Positions 15,767-24,290 of a DNA stretch of 64,000 nt are shown piece after piece. Both the position numbers and the translations under genes were made by a program. The stretch is taken from positions 62,001 to 126,000 of the forward strand of contig NZ_CP063656.1 of NCBI RefSeq assembly GCF_015209725.1. Reading direction: 5' to 3'. A model generated the notes under the pieces. It had not been told where the DNA came from. It saw only the letters and a list, made by a program, of their open reading frames with translations, and ran no database searches. Source of the DNA: Lysobacter ciconiae. Lineage in GTDB: Bacteria; Pseudomonadota; Gammaproteobacteria; Xanthomonadales; Xanthomonadaceae. Within the stretch, counting starts at the first letter, position 1. Each line of letters begins with the position of its first letter.

Positions 15767-16243
15767 ATGCGTGAACTGATCCTGCTGCGCCATGCCCACG
15801 CCGAACACGCCACCGCCGGCCAGGCCGATATCGATCGCCCGCTGTCGGCCCAGGGTGTGGCCGAGGCGGAGGCCGCCGGTCGCTGGCTGGCAGAGCGCAA
15901 CCTGGCCCCGGACCGCGTCCTGTGCTCGCCGGCGCGGCGCACCCGCGAGACGCTGGAAGGCGTGCTGGCGGTCATCGGCTACGTCGAGCAACGCATCCAG
16001 GAGGAGATCTACGACGCCGAACCCGGCGCCTTGATCGCCCTGGCCGACAACAGCGCCGGGGTCGAGCGACTGATGCTGGTCGGCCACAACCCCGGCCTGG
16101 AACTCCTGGCGGCACTGCTCTACAGCGGCCGCACCGGGGACTACCGCGGCATGCCCCCGGGCGGTGTCGCAGTGCTGTCGATCCCCGACGGCACCCGGCT
16201 CGAGCCGGGCGTGGCGCGGCTTGACGCGTTCTGGTGGCCGTGA
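15767..16243 (+). CDS. sixA: SixA-type histidine phosphatase
   Basis: The 158-residue protein belongs to the histidine phosphatase (RHG) superfamily. LLRHAHAEH places the phosphorylated nucleophile at His9, with Arg8 beside it; DRPLSAQGVAEA, SPARRTRET and VGHNPGLE supply the remaining phosphate-pocket residues, including the second catalytic His. This size and the RHAxAE form are those of SixA, which removes phosphate from histidine phosphotransfer domains in E. coli; homologues elsewhere have varied substrates, so the target here is not known. Its stop codon overlaps the start of the YceI-like gene by four bases, so the two are translationally coupled. Confidence 0.88.
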   Translation: MRELILLRHAHAEHATAGQADIDRPLSAQGVAEAEAAGRWLAERNLAPDRVLCSPARRTRETLEGVLAVIGYVEQRIQEEIYDAEPGALIALADNSAGVERLMLVGHNPGLELLAALLYSGRTGDYRGMPPGGVAVLSIPDGTRLEPGVARLDAFWWP

Positions 16244-16926
16244 CCGCAGCGCGACTCCCCGCCCACTGCTTTTTGCTGCTGATGCTGACGCTGCCCCTGG
16301 CGGCGCCGGCGCGGCAGTCTGCGCCCGTGGCGACCCCGCCCGTGGCCCCCGCCTCCGCAAGCGTTCCCGCAACCGCCGGGCAGGCGTTCCGCGCCTTTGA
16401 CCGGCGTGCGGCCCAGCCCGGCGTTCGCGCCTACCCGTTCGATCCGTCGCACACGCGATTCGGCTTCGAGCTGCGCACCCGCTGGGGCCAACGCGTGCAG
16501 GGCCAGTTTCCGGTGTACGACGGGGTGGCGCTGTTCCTCCCCGACGGCCGGCGCCAGGTGCGTATCCGGCTGGCGGCCGGTGCGATCGATGTGGCCGGCT
16601 CGGAGCGATACGCGGCCATCGCGCGTTCGGAGGCGTTCTTCGACGCCGAGCACTACCCCGATATCGAGTTCGTGTCCGAGCCGCACGACGATCTGCTGAC
16701 CCGCGAGGGCGGTTTGTTGCAGGGCGTCCTGCGCATGCACGGCACCACCCGCGCGGAGACCTTCGTCGTCGCCCCGGCGCTGTGTGATCGCGCCGGACAG
16801 GATTGCGACGCGATTGCCAGCGGCAGCGTGGACCGCAGCCACTACGGCATTGCCGGCATGCGCCTGGTGCTGTCGGATCGCGTGCGTTTCACCATGCGCG
16901 TGCGCCTGGACGGCCCGGCGCGATGA
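16240..16926 (+). CDS. YceI-family lipocalin-like exported protein
   Basis: There is no ATG near the 5' end. GTG codons at 16234 and 16240 are both in frame, and 16240 is chosen because it makes the common GTGA overlap with the sixA stop. The 228-residue product has a signal peptide (about residues 8-25) and a Pro/Ala-rich stretch. The YceI beta-barrel then runs from YPFDPSHTRFGFELRTRWG to the end. The motifs ARSEAFFDAEHYPDIEF and GVLRMHGTTR are characteristic of the family. YceI proteins bind polyprenyl or amide-type lipids in the periplasm. The stop overlaps the start of the phospholipase D gene (ATGA), so a role in envelope lipid handling fits. Confidence 0.87.
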   Translation: MTAARLPAHCFLLLMLTLPLAAPARQSAPVATPPVAPASASVPATAGQAFRAFDRRAAQPGVRAYPFDPSHTRFGFELRTRWGQRVQGQFPVYDGVALFLPDGRRQVRIRLAAGAIDVAGSERYAAIARSEAFFDAEHYPDIEFVSEPHDDLLTREGGLLQGVLRMHGTTRAETFVVAPALCDRAGQDCDAIASGSVDRSHYGIAGMRLVLSDRVRFTMRVRLDGPAR

Positions 16927-18887
16927 GGACGGCGTCCTTGCTGCTGCGATGCGGTGATCGTTGCAGCACTGCGCTGGCACGCGTCGCCGTGGTGTTGTCA
17001 GTGCTGCTGCTCGCGGCCTGCGCCACGTTGAGCCCGCAACAGGCCGACCGCGCGTATGCGATTGCCGGCGCGGCCCGTTCGGATGCGTCCACGTGCGATA
17101 CGAGCGATGCCTGCGCGCAGCCCTCGCCCCTGCACCAGCTGGCCGACCGGGCCTTGCTGGATTCGACGCCGCAGCAGCCCCGCCACTACACCGTGATCCT
17201 CGACCGCGGCACCGATGCGCTGCTGGCGCGCATCAACCTGATCCGCAGCGCCGCGCGCAGCATCGACCTGCAGACCTACATCTACGAGGACGACGATTCC
17301 GGGCGCCTGGTGCTGGACGAACTGCTCGCTGCCGCGCGGCGCGGCGTGCGCGTGCGCTTGCTGATGGACCAGCTATCCGCGATCCAGAGCGTGGAATCCC
17401 TGGCGGCGCTCAGCGGCGCCCACCGCAATTTCCACATCAAGCTGTACAACCCGGTGCTGGGGCGGGCTCGCGTCACCTACCCGCAGTACGCGATCGCCGC
17501 CGCCTGCTGCTGGCGGCAGCTCAACCAGCGCATGCACACCAAGCTGCTGTTGATCGACGATGCGCTGGCGATCACCGGCGGGCGCAACTACCAGGACGAC
17601 TATTTCGACTGGGACGCGCAGTACAACTTCCGCGATCGCGACCTGCTGGTGGCCGGGCCGGTGACCGGCGCGATGGCAGAGGACTTCCGCCGTTTCTGGG
17701 AGGACCGCCGGGCGGTGCCTCCGTCGCGGCTGGTGGACGTCGGCCGCCTGTTGCTGGCGCGCGGCGTCCCGCCGCTGGCACCCAGCGAATTCCGCCTGCC
17801 CGAGCGGGCCGAAGCGATGCGCGAGGACGCTGCCGATGCGCTGTTGGTGTTCGAGCGCCTCGCCAGCCGTGCCCGGGAAGTCGGCAAGGTGGAGTACGTG
17901 TCCGACGGCCCCGGCAAGCACGAGGCGGACACCCCGGCGGAGTTTGCGCTGGCATCGCAGTCGCTGGGCGAGCTGATCGCCTCGGCCGACCGCGAGGTGC
18001 TGCTGCAGACGCCCTACCTGGTGCTTTCGCGCCCCGCCCAGGCCCTTTTCGAACGCCTGCACGACCGCCCCGACGCGCCGCGCGTGGTGGTATCGACCAA
18101 CTCGCTGGCCGCCACCGATGCGTTCATCGCCTACGCGCTGTCCTACAAGTACAAGCGCCGCTACCTGCGCGATTTCGGTTTCAACATCTACGAGTACAAG
18201 CCGTTTCCCGAGGACGCGCCGATCGACCTGGCGACCACAGGCGCGTTCCTGCCCGAATTCGTCGACGCGCCCTTGCCGCCGCCTCCGAGCACCCGTCCCG
18301 ACCGCAGCAGCGTGCTGCGCTCGGCGCGCTACCGCCGGCCGCTGGCGACCGAGTACGGCGCCACCCGCCACCTGCGCCGCCAGTCCAACGAGCCGGTCCC
18401 GCTGCGACGCGCCGGGGTGCGGATGGGCATGCACGCCAAGTCGCTGGTCATCGACCGCCGGATCGGTGTGGTGGGCACCCACAACTTCGATCCGCGCGGG
18501 GACAACTACAACACCGAAAGCGCCGTCGTGGTCCACGATGCCGCGTTTGCGCGCGAACTGGCGGCGAGCATCCACCGCGACATCAGTCCGGCCAACTCCT
18601 GGGTGATCGCCCCGCGCGACAAGCCGCCGGTGCTGTGGGGGCTGGAGTACTCGATCGGCAAGCTCTCCGAATGGCTGCCGGTGTTCGACCTGTGGCCGAT
18701 GCGCTACGCGACCAGCTACGAGTTCATGCCGGGTCCGGAATGCCCGCGGCCGATCCCGCCTGATCATCCCGGCTTCCGCGCCTGCCATCGTCCGGTGGGC
18801 GATTTCCCGGAAGTGAATCTCGCCCTGAAGGGCCTGCCGACCCGGCTTTTCACCGCTTTCGGTGCCGGACTGGCGCCGATTCTCTGA
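16923..18887 (+). CDS. Phospholipase D family lipoprotein (cardiolipin synthase ClsC-like)
   Basis: The 654-residue protein starts at an ATG that overlaps the YceI stop. The leader ends LLLAACA, a good lipobox with Cys33, so it is a lipoprotein. Two HKD catalytic motifs are present: HTKLLLIDDALAITGGRN near residue 201 and HAKSLVIDRRIGVVGTHN near residue 504, each followed by the usual Gly-rich and Asn residues. The middle has a long insertion of about 200 residues that includes a Pro-rich stretch (PLPPPPSTRPDRS). This architecture is that of YmdC/ClsC-type cardiolipin synthases, which join phosphatidylglycerol with phosphatidylethanolamine. The ClsC partner YmdB is not nearby. Substrate is inferred. 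Confidence 0.9.
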   Translation: MRTASLLLRCGDRCSTALARVAVVLSVLLLAACATLSPQQADRAYAIAGAARSDASTCDTSDACAQPSPLHQLADRALLDSTPQQPRHYTVILDRGTDALLARINLIRSAARSIDLQTYIYEDDDSGRLVLDELLAAARRGVRVRLLMDQLSAIQSVESLAALSGAHRNFHIKLYNPVLGRARVTYPQYAIAAACCWRQLNQRMHTKLLLIDDALAITGGRNYQDDYFDWDAQYNFRDRDLLVAGPVTGAMAEDFRRFWEDRRAVPPSRLVDVGRLLLARGVPPLAPSEFRLPERAEAMREDAADALLVFERLASRAREVGKVEYVSDGPGKHEADTPAEFALASQSLGELIASADREVLLQTPYLVLSRPAQALFERLHDRPDAPRVVVSTNSLAATDAFIAYALSYKYKRRYLRDFGFNIYEYKPFPEDAPIDLATTGAFLPEFVDAPLPPPPSTRPDRSSVLRSARYRRPLATEYGATRHLRRQSNEPVPLRRAGVRMGMHAKSLVIDRRIGVVGTHNFDPRGDNYNTESAVVVHDAAFARELAASIHRDISPANSWVIAPRDKPPVLWGLEYSIGKLSEWLPVFDLWPMRYATSYEFMPGPECPRPIPPDHPGFRACHRPVGDFPEVNLALKGLPTRLFTAFGAGLAPIL

Positions 18888-19025
18888 TCTGCGCCGCGCT
18901 CGATTCCCCGCGCTGAAACCTGCTGAAGCCTGAACGATAACCGGGCCATGACTTATGGCCTATGGCGCGTTCGAACCGGTGTTATACATTACCAGCACAC
19001 CAATTCACTACATCAGGAGATCGCC

Positions 19026-19271
19026 ATGTACATCCCCTCACGCGCCCAGTCCTTTGCCTCCGCCGCCGCGGAGCCGTCCTGCAACGACGCCGCCCGCGGG
19101 GCGGAGTGCGATCGCGCCCATGCGCTCGCCGCTGCCCATCGGCACGGTTACCCGCAGCGCCAGCCAGGCACGGGTTATCGCCACAGCAGCGGCTACGCCG
19201 GCCGCGAAAATTACAAGGGCCTGAACCGCTACGTCGAGAGCGCCGCGCCCGCCCTGTTCAGGTTCCACTGA
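19026..19271 (+). CDS. Small basic protein A of a tandem pair, unknown function
   Basis: An 81-residue frame starts at an ATG preceded by CAGGAGATCGCC, a strong ribosome-binding site. A TATACATT sequence at 18983-18990 could be its -10 element. The product has no signal peptide or membrane helix. It is Ala-rich at first, then basic and aromatic: RHSSGYAGRENYKGLNR near residues 52-68, ending PALFRFH. This second half aligns by eye with the next small gene (SSYVGKSYLRRSRR ... SMFRIS). The two are separated by a short AT-rich segment and look like diverged duplicates. I do not recognise the family. Confidence 0.7.
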   Translation: MYIPSRAQSFASAAAEPSCNDAARGAECDRAHALAAAHRHGYPQRQPGTGYRHSSGYAGRENYKGLNRYVESAAPALFRFH

Positions 19272-19296
19272 GCCCCCTATTCATATTTCTCTGAAC

Positions 19297-19330
19297 CTGT
19301 TACAATAGCGCTTGTAAATCATTGTAATCA
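19297..19330. promoter_or_regulatory. AT-rich promoter with palindromic operator-like site
   Basis: TTACAA at 19300-19305 and TTGTAA at 19312-19317 form a perfect 6-base inverted repeat with a 6-base spacer, and a third half-site ATTGTAA follows at 19321-19327. The left arm contains TACAAT (19301-19306), a good sigma-70 -10 hexamer; the -35 region is weak. This pocket is around 30% GC in a genome of nearly 70%. The arrangement suggests a repressor or activator site overlapping the promoter of the gene at 19350. Confidence 0.5.
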
Positions 19331-19349
19331 TTAAGAAAAGGAGTCAGAA

Positions 19350-19574
19350 GTGAATCGTCGTCCGAGTACCGTCCAAATCGCTCCCGTGATGAGCAACCCG
19401 GTCGGGCAGGTCACCCCCGTTGCCAGCGCCCGACCGTTCGTCCAGAGCACGCAGGCCGATGCCGCCGCGCCAGCGCGCAGCGATCTCTACCGCAGCAGCT
19501 ACGTGGGCAAGAGCTATCTGCGCCGCTCGCGCCGCAGCACCTCCGCCAGCCAGTCGATGTTCCGCATCAGCTGA
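19350..19574 (+). CDS. Small basic protein B of a tandem pair, unknown function
   Basis: The frame opens with GTG at 19350, nine bases after AAAAGGAG, and encodes 74 residues. The N-terminal 45 residues are rich in Val, Pro, Ala and Gln and look disordered. The C-terminal part is strongly basic with spaced tyrosines: SDLYRSSYVGKSYLRRSRRS, ending SMFRIS. It has no secretion signal or membrane helix. The C-terminal layout parallels that of the preceding 81-residue protein, suggesting a duplication, and both have excellent ribosome-binding sites and AT-rich leaders. Nucleic-acid or membrane binding would suit the charge, but nothing proves it. Confidence 0.7.
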   Translation: MNRRPSTVQIAPVMSNPVGQVTPVASARPFVQSTQADAAAPARSDLYRSSYVGKSYLRRSRRSTSASQSMFRIS

Positions 19575-19687
19575 ACCGGATCACGCACCACCCGCACCAG
19601 CACTGAAGGCGCAGCCGCCCGGGGCACCAGCCGACCCCGGGACTGCGCGTGATGGCAGTGCCCGCCGGGCTCCGCTATCGTGACGGC

Positions 19688-20173
19688 ATGACCAACATGC
19701 CTGTCGATCCGCCGGCCGGGACCCCGGAGGCGGCGCATCCAGCTCCGCCCCTGTTCCGTCGCACCACGACCGTGAACCATCTCAACGCGCTCTCGCGGGG
19801 TACCGCGATCGAGGCGCTGGGCATCGTCTTCACCGAAATCGGCGACCGCCACCTGCGGGCGACCATGCCGGTCGACGCACGCACGCTGCAGCCCTACGGC
19901 CTGCTCCACGGCGGGTCCTCCGTACTGCTGGCGGAAACGCTGGGCAGCAGCGCGGGAAACCTGTGCGTCGAGGAGGACCGCGTCTGCGTCGGGCTGGAGA
20001 TCAACGCCAACCACCTGCGCGCCGTGCGCGACGGGACGGTGACCGGTACCGCCACCGCGCTGCATGTGGGCGGTCGCACCCAGGTCTGGGAAATCCGCAT
20101 CGAGGACGATCGCGGCCGTCTGGCCTGCATCTCCCGCCTTACCCTGGCCGTCGTCGCGCGCTCCAGCGACTAG
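19688..20173 (+). CDS. Hotdog-fold acyl-CoA thioesterase (YdiI/PaaI type)
   Basis: The start is placed at the ATG at 19688 because the 13 codons before it have no conserved look. The protein is 161 residues. The hotdog motif is LLHGGSSVLLAETLGSSAG, where the Glu in LAETLGS is the usual catalytic carboxylate, followed by a GLEINANHLRAVRDG strand typical of PaaI/YdiI enzymes. In menaquinone producers such enzymes hydrolyse 1,4-dihydroxy-2-naphthoyl-CoA, but this lineage relies on ubiquinone and no men gene is seen here, so general aromatic or fatty acyl-CoA cleavage is the safer reading. Confidence 0.87.
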   Translation: MTNMPVDPPAGTPEAAHPAPPLFRRTTTVNHLNALSRGTAIEALGIVFTEIGDRHLRATMPVDARTLQPYGLLHGGSSVLLAETLGSSAGNLCVEEDRVCVGLEINANHLRAVRDGTVTGTATALHVGGRTQVWEIRIEDDRGRLACISRLTLAVVARSSD

Positions 20174-20315
20174 CAGCCCAAGCGGCGGCTGCGTCTCGGA
20201 GGCGGCTGTCGTTGCGCCCGGCGCATGGCGCGCGCCGCCTTCCGGTGTGAACCACGCGCTCGCCACGCCTCTCGCGCCTGCCGCGCGGCCGGTCGGCGCT
20301 GTATCGTTCGCGGTC

Positions 20316-21119
20316 ATGAATGCGCCACAGCCCACCATTCCCCTTCCGGCCCGCGCCTCGCCGCTGACGCGCACCTTCCGCTACCTGTACCGGGTGCCGA
20401 TGCTGTTGTGGCACCTGCTGGTCAACCTGCCGGTGGTACTGGTGCTGATCAGCCCGCTGCTGGGTGGTATCCGGTTGGGCGATGAGCGCATGGACCACCG
20501 CATGATCCGGCTGTGGTCGGCCGGGCTGATGCGCGTGTTCCGGTTCCGCCTGCGCCGCATCGGTTCGCCGCTGTCCGGCGGCACCATGTTCGTCGCCAAC
20601 CACGTCAGCTGGATCGACATCGCCGCGCTGCACAGCCAGCAGATGATGGGCATGGTGGCCAAGCGCGAGATCCGCAGCTGGCCGGTGGTGGGCTGGCTCG
20701 CCAGCCGGGCGCAGACGATCTTCCACTCCCGCGGCAGCACCGAATCGATGGGCGGCGTGCTGCAGGAAATGCTCGCGCGGCTGCGCGATGGCCGCTCGGT
20801 GGGCGTGTTTCCCGAGGGTGGCACGCGCGGCGGAGGCGAGGTCGGCCCCTTCCATGCGCGCATCTTCCTGGCCGCGGTGGAGGCCGGCGCGCAGATCCAG
20901 CCGGTGGCGCTGCGCTACGGCGAGGGCGGCAGCGCGCAGCGCATCGTGGCCTTCGCGCCGCGCGAGCGCTTCGTCGGCAACTTCTTCCGCCTGCTCGGCG
21001 AACCGCCGCGGGTGGCGGAGATCCACTTCCTCGAGCCGATCCTGCCCACCCAGGTCGAGGGTCGCCGTCGCATCGCCGACACGGCGCGCGGTCGTATCCT
21101 CGAGGCGATGAACAGCTGA
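20316..21119 (+). CDS. 1-acyl-sn-glycerol-3-phosphate acyltransferase (PlsC family)
   Basis: Beginning at the ATG at 20316, the 267-residue protein has an N-terminal hydrophobic region (about residues 28-55) that would anchor it in the inner membrane. The acyltransferase signature NHVSWID gives the HX4D pair His96 and Asp101, and FPEGGTRGGGEVGPFHARIF contains the glycerol-phosphate binding EGTR-like block in the variant form EGGTR. It transfers an acyl chain to lysophosphatidic acid to give phosphatidic acid. The YheT-like hydrolase gene follows 10 bases later. Xanthomonads carry several PlsC paralogues, so this need not be the only one. Confidence 0.88.
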   Translation: MNAPQPTIPLPARASPLTRTFRYLYRVPMLLWHLLVNLPVVLVLISPLLGGIRLGDERMDHRMIRLWSAGLMRVFRFRLRRIGSPLSGGTMFVANHVSWIDIAALHSQQMMGMVAKREIRSWPVVGWLASRAQTIFHSRGSTESMGGVLQEMLARLRDGRSVGVFPEGGTRGGGEVGPFHARIFLAAVEAGAQIQPVALRYGEGGSAQRIVAFAPRERFVGNFFRLLGEPPRVAEIHFLEPILPTQVEGRRRIADTARGRILEAMNS

Positions 21120-21129
21120 GGGACGCGAG

Positions 21130-22131
21130 GTGCTGACCGCCGCCGATTTTCGCCCTCCGCGCTGGCTCCGCAACGCCCACCTGCAGACCGTGCTGGGCTC
21201 CAGCGGCATGCGCCAGTGGATGGGTGAGCACCAGCTGGAGGCGACCGGCGCGATCACCACCGCGCACCTGCTAGACGGCGGCGGCGGGGTGCGTCTGCAG
21301 GGCCTGCACAGCGCGATGCCGGGCGTGGAGGCGCGCGGTCTGGCGCTGCTGCTGCATGGCTGGGAAGGCAGCGCCGATTCGGGCTACATGCGCCTGACGG
21401 CGGCGTCGCTGCTGACCAGGGGCTTTGAGGTATTCCGGCTCAATTTCCGCGACCACGGCGGCACCCATCACCTCAATTCCGGTCTGTTCCATTCCAACCG
21501 CATCGACGAGGTGGTCCATGCGACCGCCGATCTCGCCCGCCGCTTCCCGCTGCGACCGCTGACGGTGGGTGGCTACTCGCTGGGCGGCAACTTCGCCCTG
21601 CGCCTGGCCCTGCGTGCGCCGGGCGCCGGCCTGTCGATCGCCCGCGTCGCGGTGATCTGCCCGCTGCTCGACCCGGCCCGGACCATGGACGCGATGGAGG
21701 CGGGCTTCCCGGCCTACATGCGCCATTTCGAGGGCAAGTGGCGGCGCTCGCTGCAGCGCAAGCGCGAGCTGTTCCCCCAGCAGTACGACTTCGACGACCG
21801 CGTGCTCGGCCTGCGCATGCGCCCGCTGACCCGGTGGATGGTCGAGCGCAGCACCGAATACGACTCGCTGGAAAGCTACTTCGATGGCTATTCGCTGGCC
21901 GGCGCGCGCCTCAGCCAGCTGCAGGTGCCCGCCAGCGTCCTCATGGCCGCCGATGATCCGGTGATCCCGGTCGAGGACTTCGCCAACGCCCGGCTCTCGC
22001 CCTGCGTGGACCTGCAGATATCGCCCTGGGGCGGCCACTGCGGATTCCTGGAGAACGGGCGCCTGCAGGGTTTCGGCGAGCAGTGGCTCGCCCAGCGGCT
22101 GGCCGCGTGCGCCGATACAATGGCCGATTGA
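21130..22131 (+). CDS. YheT-family alpha/beta hydrolase
   Basis: The 333-residue protein starts with GTG at 21130, just after the plsC-like stop. It has the marks of the YheT/ABHD1-3 group: FRPPRWLRNAHLQTVL near the N-terminus, the oxyanion segment LLLHGWEGSADSGYM, LNFRDHGGTHHLN, and the nucleophile elbow GGYSLGGN. The C-terminal WGGHCGFLE supplies the catalytic His, and ADDPVIP the acid. Substrates of bacterial YheT are not firmly known; carboxylesterase activity on lipid-like esters is expected, and the neighbouring acyltransferase fits that. Confidence 0.9.
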   Translation: MLTAADFRPPRWLRNAHLQTVLGSSGMRQWMGEHQLEATGAITTAHLLDGGGGVRLQGLHSAMPGVEARGLALLLHGWEGSADSGYMRLTAASLLTRGFEVFRLNFRDHGGTHHLNSGLFHSNRIDEVVHATADLARRFPLRPLTVGGYSLGGNFALRLALRAPGAGLSIARVAVICPLLDPARTMDAMEAGFPAYMRHFEGKWRRSLQRKRELFPQQYDFDDRVLGLRMRPLTRWMVERSTEYDSLESYFDGYSLAGARLSQLQVPASVLMAADDPVIPVEDFANARLSPCVDLQISPWGGHCGFLENGRLQGFGEQWLAQRLAACADTMAD

Positions 22132-22152
22132 CCGAACCCCGAGCAGCAGTCC

Positions 22153-24222
22153 ATGTACGAACCGATCATCGACGCCCTGCGTCGCGGCGCCGCCGACGAA
22201 GCCCTCACCGCTGCGCGTGGCGCCGTTGCCGAACACGCCGAGGATCCGGCCGCACACCGCTGGCTCGCCTACGCGCAGCGCCTGGCAGGTGATCGCGAGG
22301 CGGCCCTGGAGGCCATCGACGCGGCCATCCGCCTGGCGCCGGAAAACGCCGACCTGCATCTGGACCGCGCCGGCCTGCTGTTGCAGGAGCGCAAGCTCGA
22401 CGAGGCCCAGGCGGCGCTGGCACACAGCACCGGCCTGGATCCCAACCAGTTCCCGGCATACGTGATCCAGGCGCAGCTCGCGCTGGGCCGCGGCGATCTG
22501 GAGGAGGCCCAGCGGCTGACCCGCACCGCCGCGCGCATCACCGACCAGCACCCGCAGATCGCGGCGCTGGAAGGCAACCTGGCGCTGCGCCGGGGCGACG
22601 CCGACCAGGCGCTCGCCGGGCTGTCGGCCGCCGCCAAACTGTGGCCGGAGGAGCCGACGCTGCGCCATGCACTGGGCTTTGCGTATCTGGCCAAGGGTCA
22701 TCTGGCATTCGCCGAGCAGGCTTTCCGCAGCCTGCTGGAAGCCAGTCCGGGTTCGCTGCCGCTGCGCGCGCTGGTCGCCGACCTGCTGCGCCGTCAGGGA
22801 CGCCCCGGCGATGCCGCTGATGAAATCGCACCCCTGCTGACCGGCGATGACGCCGCCCCGGCATTGCGCCGCATGGTCGCCGAACTGGAGCTGGAAGCCG
22901 GTCGTGACGAGTCCGCCCGCGATCGCCTGCTGGAACTGGTCAAGGAAAATCCCGACGACCGCCGCAGCATCGTGGCACTGGCGGAAGCCTGGCGCCGGCT
23001 GGGCGCGGCCGACGAGGCGCGCGCGACCCTGGATGCGTTGCTGGAAACTGCGCCGGGCAACATCGACCTGTGGCGCGCGCGCCTGCTGTTCGAAGAGTTC
23101 GCGTCCCCTGAAGCACTGGCGGTCGTCGAGCGCTGGCAGCAGCTCGACCCCGACAGCGTGCCGGCGCTGGAAGCGCGCATCACCCTGCATGACGTGGCCG
23201 GCGAGACCGGGCAGGGCGACGCCCTGGCCGCGCGCATCATCGAGCTGCAGCCGGGTCATGCCAAGGCCGAGACCCGGATCTTCGACCGGCTGCTGCAGAG
23301 CGATCCGGATGCGGCCATCAGCCACGTGGAAGGCCTGCTGGCACGCGCAACGGACGAGGCGGTTCGCAGCAACCTGCGCCAGCTGCTTGGGCGCTGCTTC
23401 GAGGCCGCCGGCCAGCCGGCCGCCGCGGTGGCCACCTGGGCCGAGCTGCACAGCGAAGTCGCGCCCCAGCGCCTGCCGCTGCTGGAGCCGAGCATCGCCC
23501 GCGATTGGCCGGCCGACGACAGTGACGAGGTCAGCCGTCACAGCGGGCTGCTGCTGTGGGGCGCGCCGGGTTCCCTGATCGAACGCGTCGCCGGCACCCT
23601 GCACGCCGCCGGTGCGCCGCTGTTCGCCGACCGCTTCGGGCCAATGCCGCCGAACGATCTGTTCCAGCGCTTTGCCACGGTGAACGCCTTGGCCAGCGGT
23701 GCCGCCGACCCCGCCGCACTGATCGCCGAATGGCGGGCCGCGTTCCCCTCGCGCGGAATCAAGCCCGACCGGATCTGCGACTGGCTGCTGTGGTGGGACA
23801 ACACCCTGGCGACGGTGCTGCGCGAACACGCGCCCGAGGCGATGCTGCTGGTCGCGCTGCGCGATCCGCGCGACATGCTGCTGGACTGGATCGCCCACGG
23901 CGCGCCGGCGCCGTTCGCGCTGGAGTCGCCCGAGGCCGGCGCGCGCTGGCTGGCGAAGGTGCTGGACCAGGTCGCCGAGCTGCACGAGCACAATCTCATC
24001 GCCCATCGCCTGCTGCGCATGGACGGGGTGGAAAACGACATGGCCGCCCTTGCCCAGATGCTGGCCAACGCGCTGGATGTCAGCCTGCCGGCGGTGGCGC
24101 CGGGCCGCTTCGGCCCCGACCGGATGGCGGCCGGCCGCTGGCGCGATTTCGTCGAGCCGCTGGGCGATGCGTTCGCCCTGCTGACGCCAGTGGCGGTGCG
24201 CCTGGGTTACCCGCAGGACTGA
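22153..24222 (+). CDS. Tetratricopeptide-repeat protein with C-terminal sulfotransferase-like domain
   Basis: This 689-residue protein has no signal peptide. About residues 1-450 are stacked TPR units (for example AYAQRLAGDREAALEAIDAA and AQLALGRGDLEEAQRLTRTA). The remainder resembles the TPR-sulfotransferase proteins: LLLWGAPGSLIERVAGTLHA replaces the usual PAPS-binding GxPRSGT loop, and VALRDPRDMLLDWI matches the 3'-phosphate strand and Arg-Asp-Pro motif. Because the 5'-phosphosulfate loop lacks the normal PRSGTS residues, catalytic activity is doubtful and a binding role is possible. The gene sits alone between the hydrolase and the PEBP gene. Confidence 0.8.
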   Translation: MYEPIIDALRRGAADEALTAARGAVAEHAEDPAAHRWLAYAQRLAGDREAALEAIDAAIRLAPENADLHLDRAGLLLQERKLDEAQAALAHSTGLDPNQFPAYVIQAQLALGRGDLEEAQRLTRTAARITDQHPQIAALEGNLALRRGDADQALAGLSAAAKLWPEEPTLRHALGFAYLAKGHLAFAEQAFRSLLEASPGSLPLRALVADLLRRQGRPGDAADEIAPLLTGDDAAPALRRMVAELELEAGRDESARDRLLELVKENPDDRRSIVALAEAWRRLGAADEARATLDALLETAPGNIDLWRARLLFEEFASPEALAVVERWQQLDPDSVPALEARITLHDVAGETGQGDALAARIIELQPGHAKAETRIFDRLLQSDPDAAISHVEGLLARATDEAVRSNLRQLLGRCFEAAGQPAAAVATWAELHSEVAPQRLPLLEPSIARDWPADDSDEVSRHSGLLLWGAPGSLIERVAGTLHAAGAPLFADRFGPMPPNDLFQRFATVNALASGAADPAALIAEWRAAFPSRGIKPDRICDWLLWWDNTLATVLREHAPEAMLLVALRDPRDMLLDWIAHGAPAPFALESPEAGARWLAKVLDQVAELHEHNLIAHRLLRMDGVENDMAALAQMLANALDVSLPAVAPGRFGPDRMAAGRWRDFVEPLGDAFALLTPVAVRLGYPQD

Positions 24223-24290
24223 TCCGACCTGATCAGGCCCGCGCGGGCGTCGTCTGGCAGACTGGTCCGGTAGCCACACGGAGTCCACGC

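Noticed and set aside
21271..24288. 1005-codon open frame on the minus strand opposite the YheT and TPR genes
   Set aside because: High-GC mirror of real genes; its composition is low-complexity Gln/Arg/Gly/Ala with no domain, while the plus strand has clear families.
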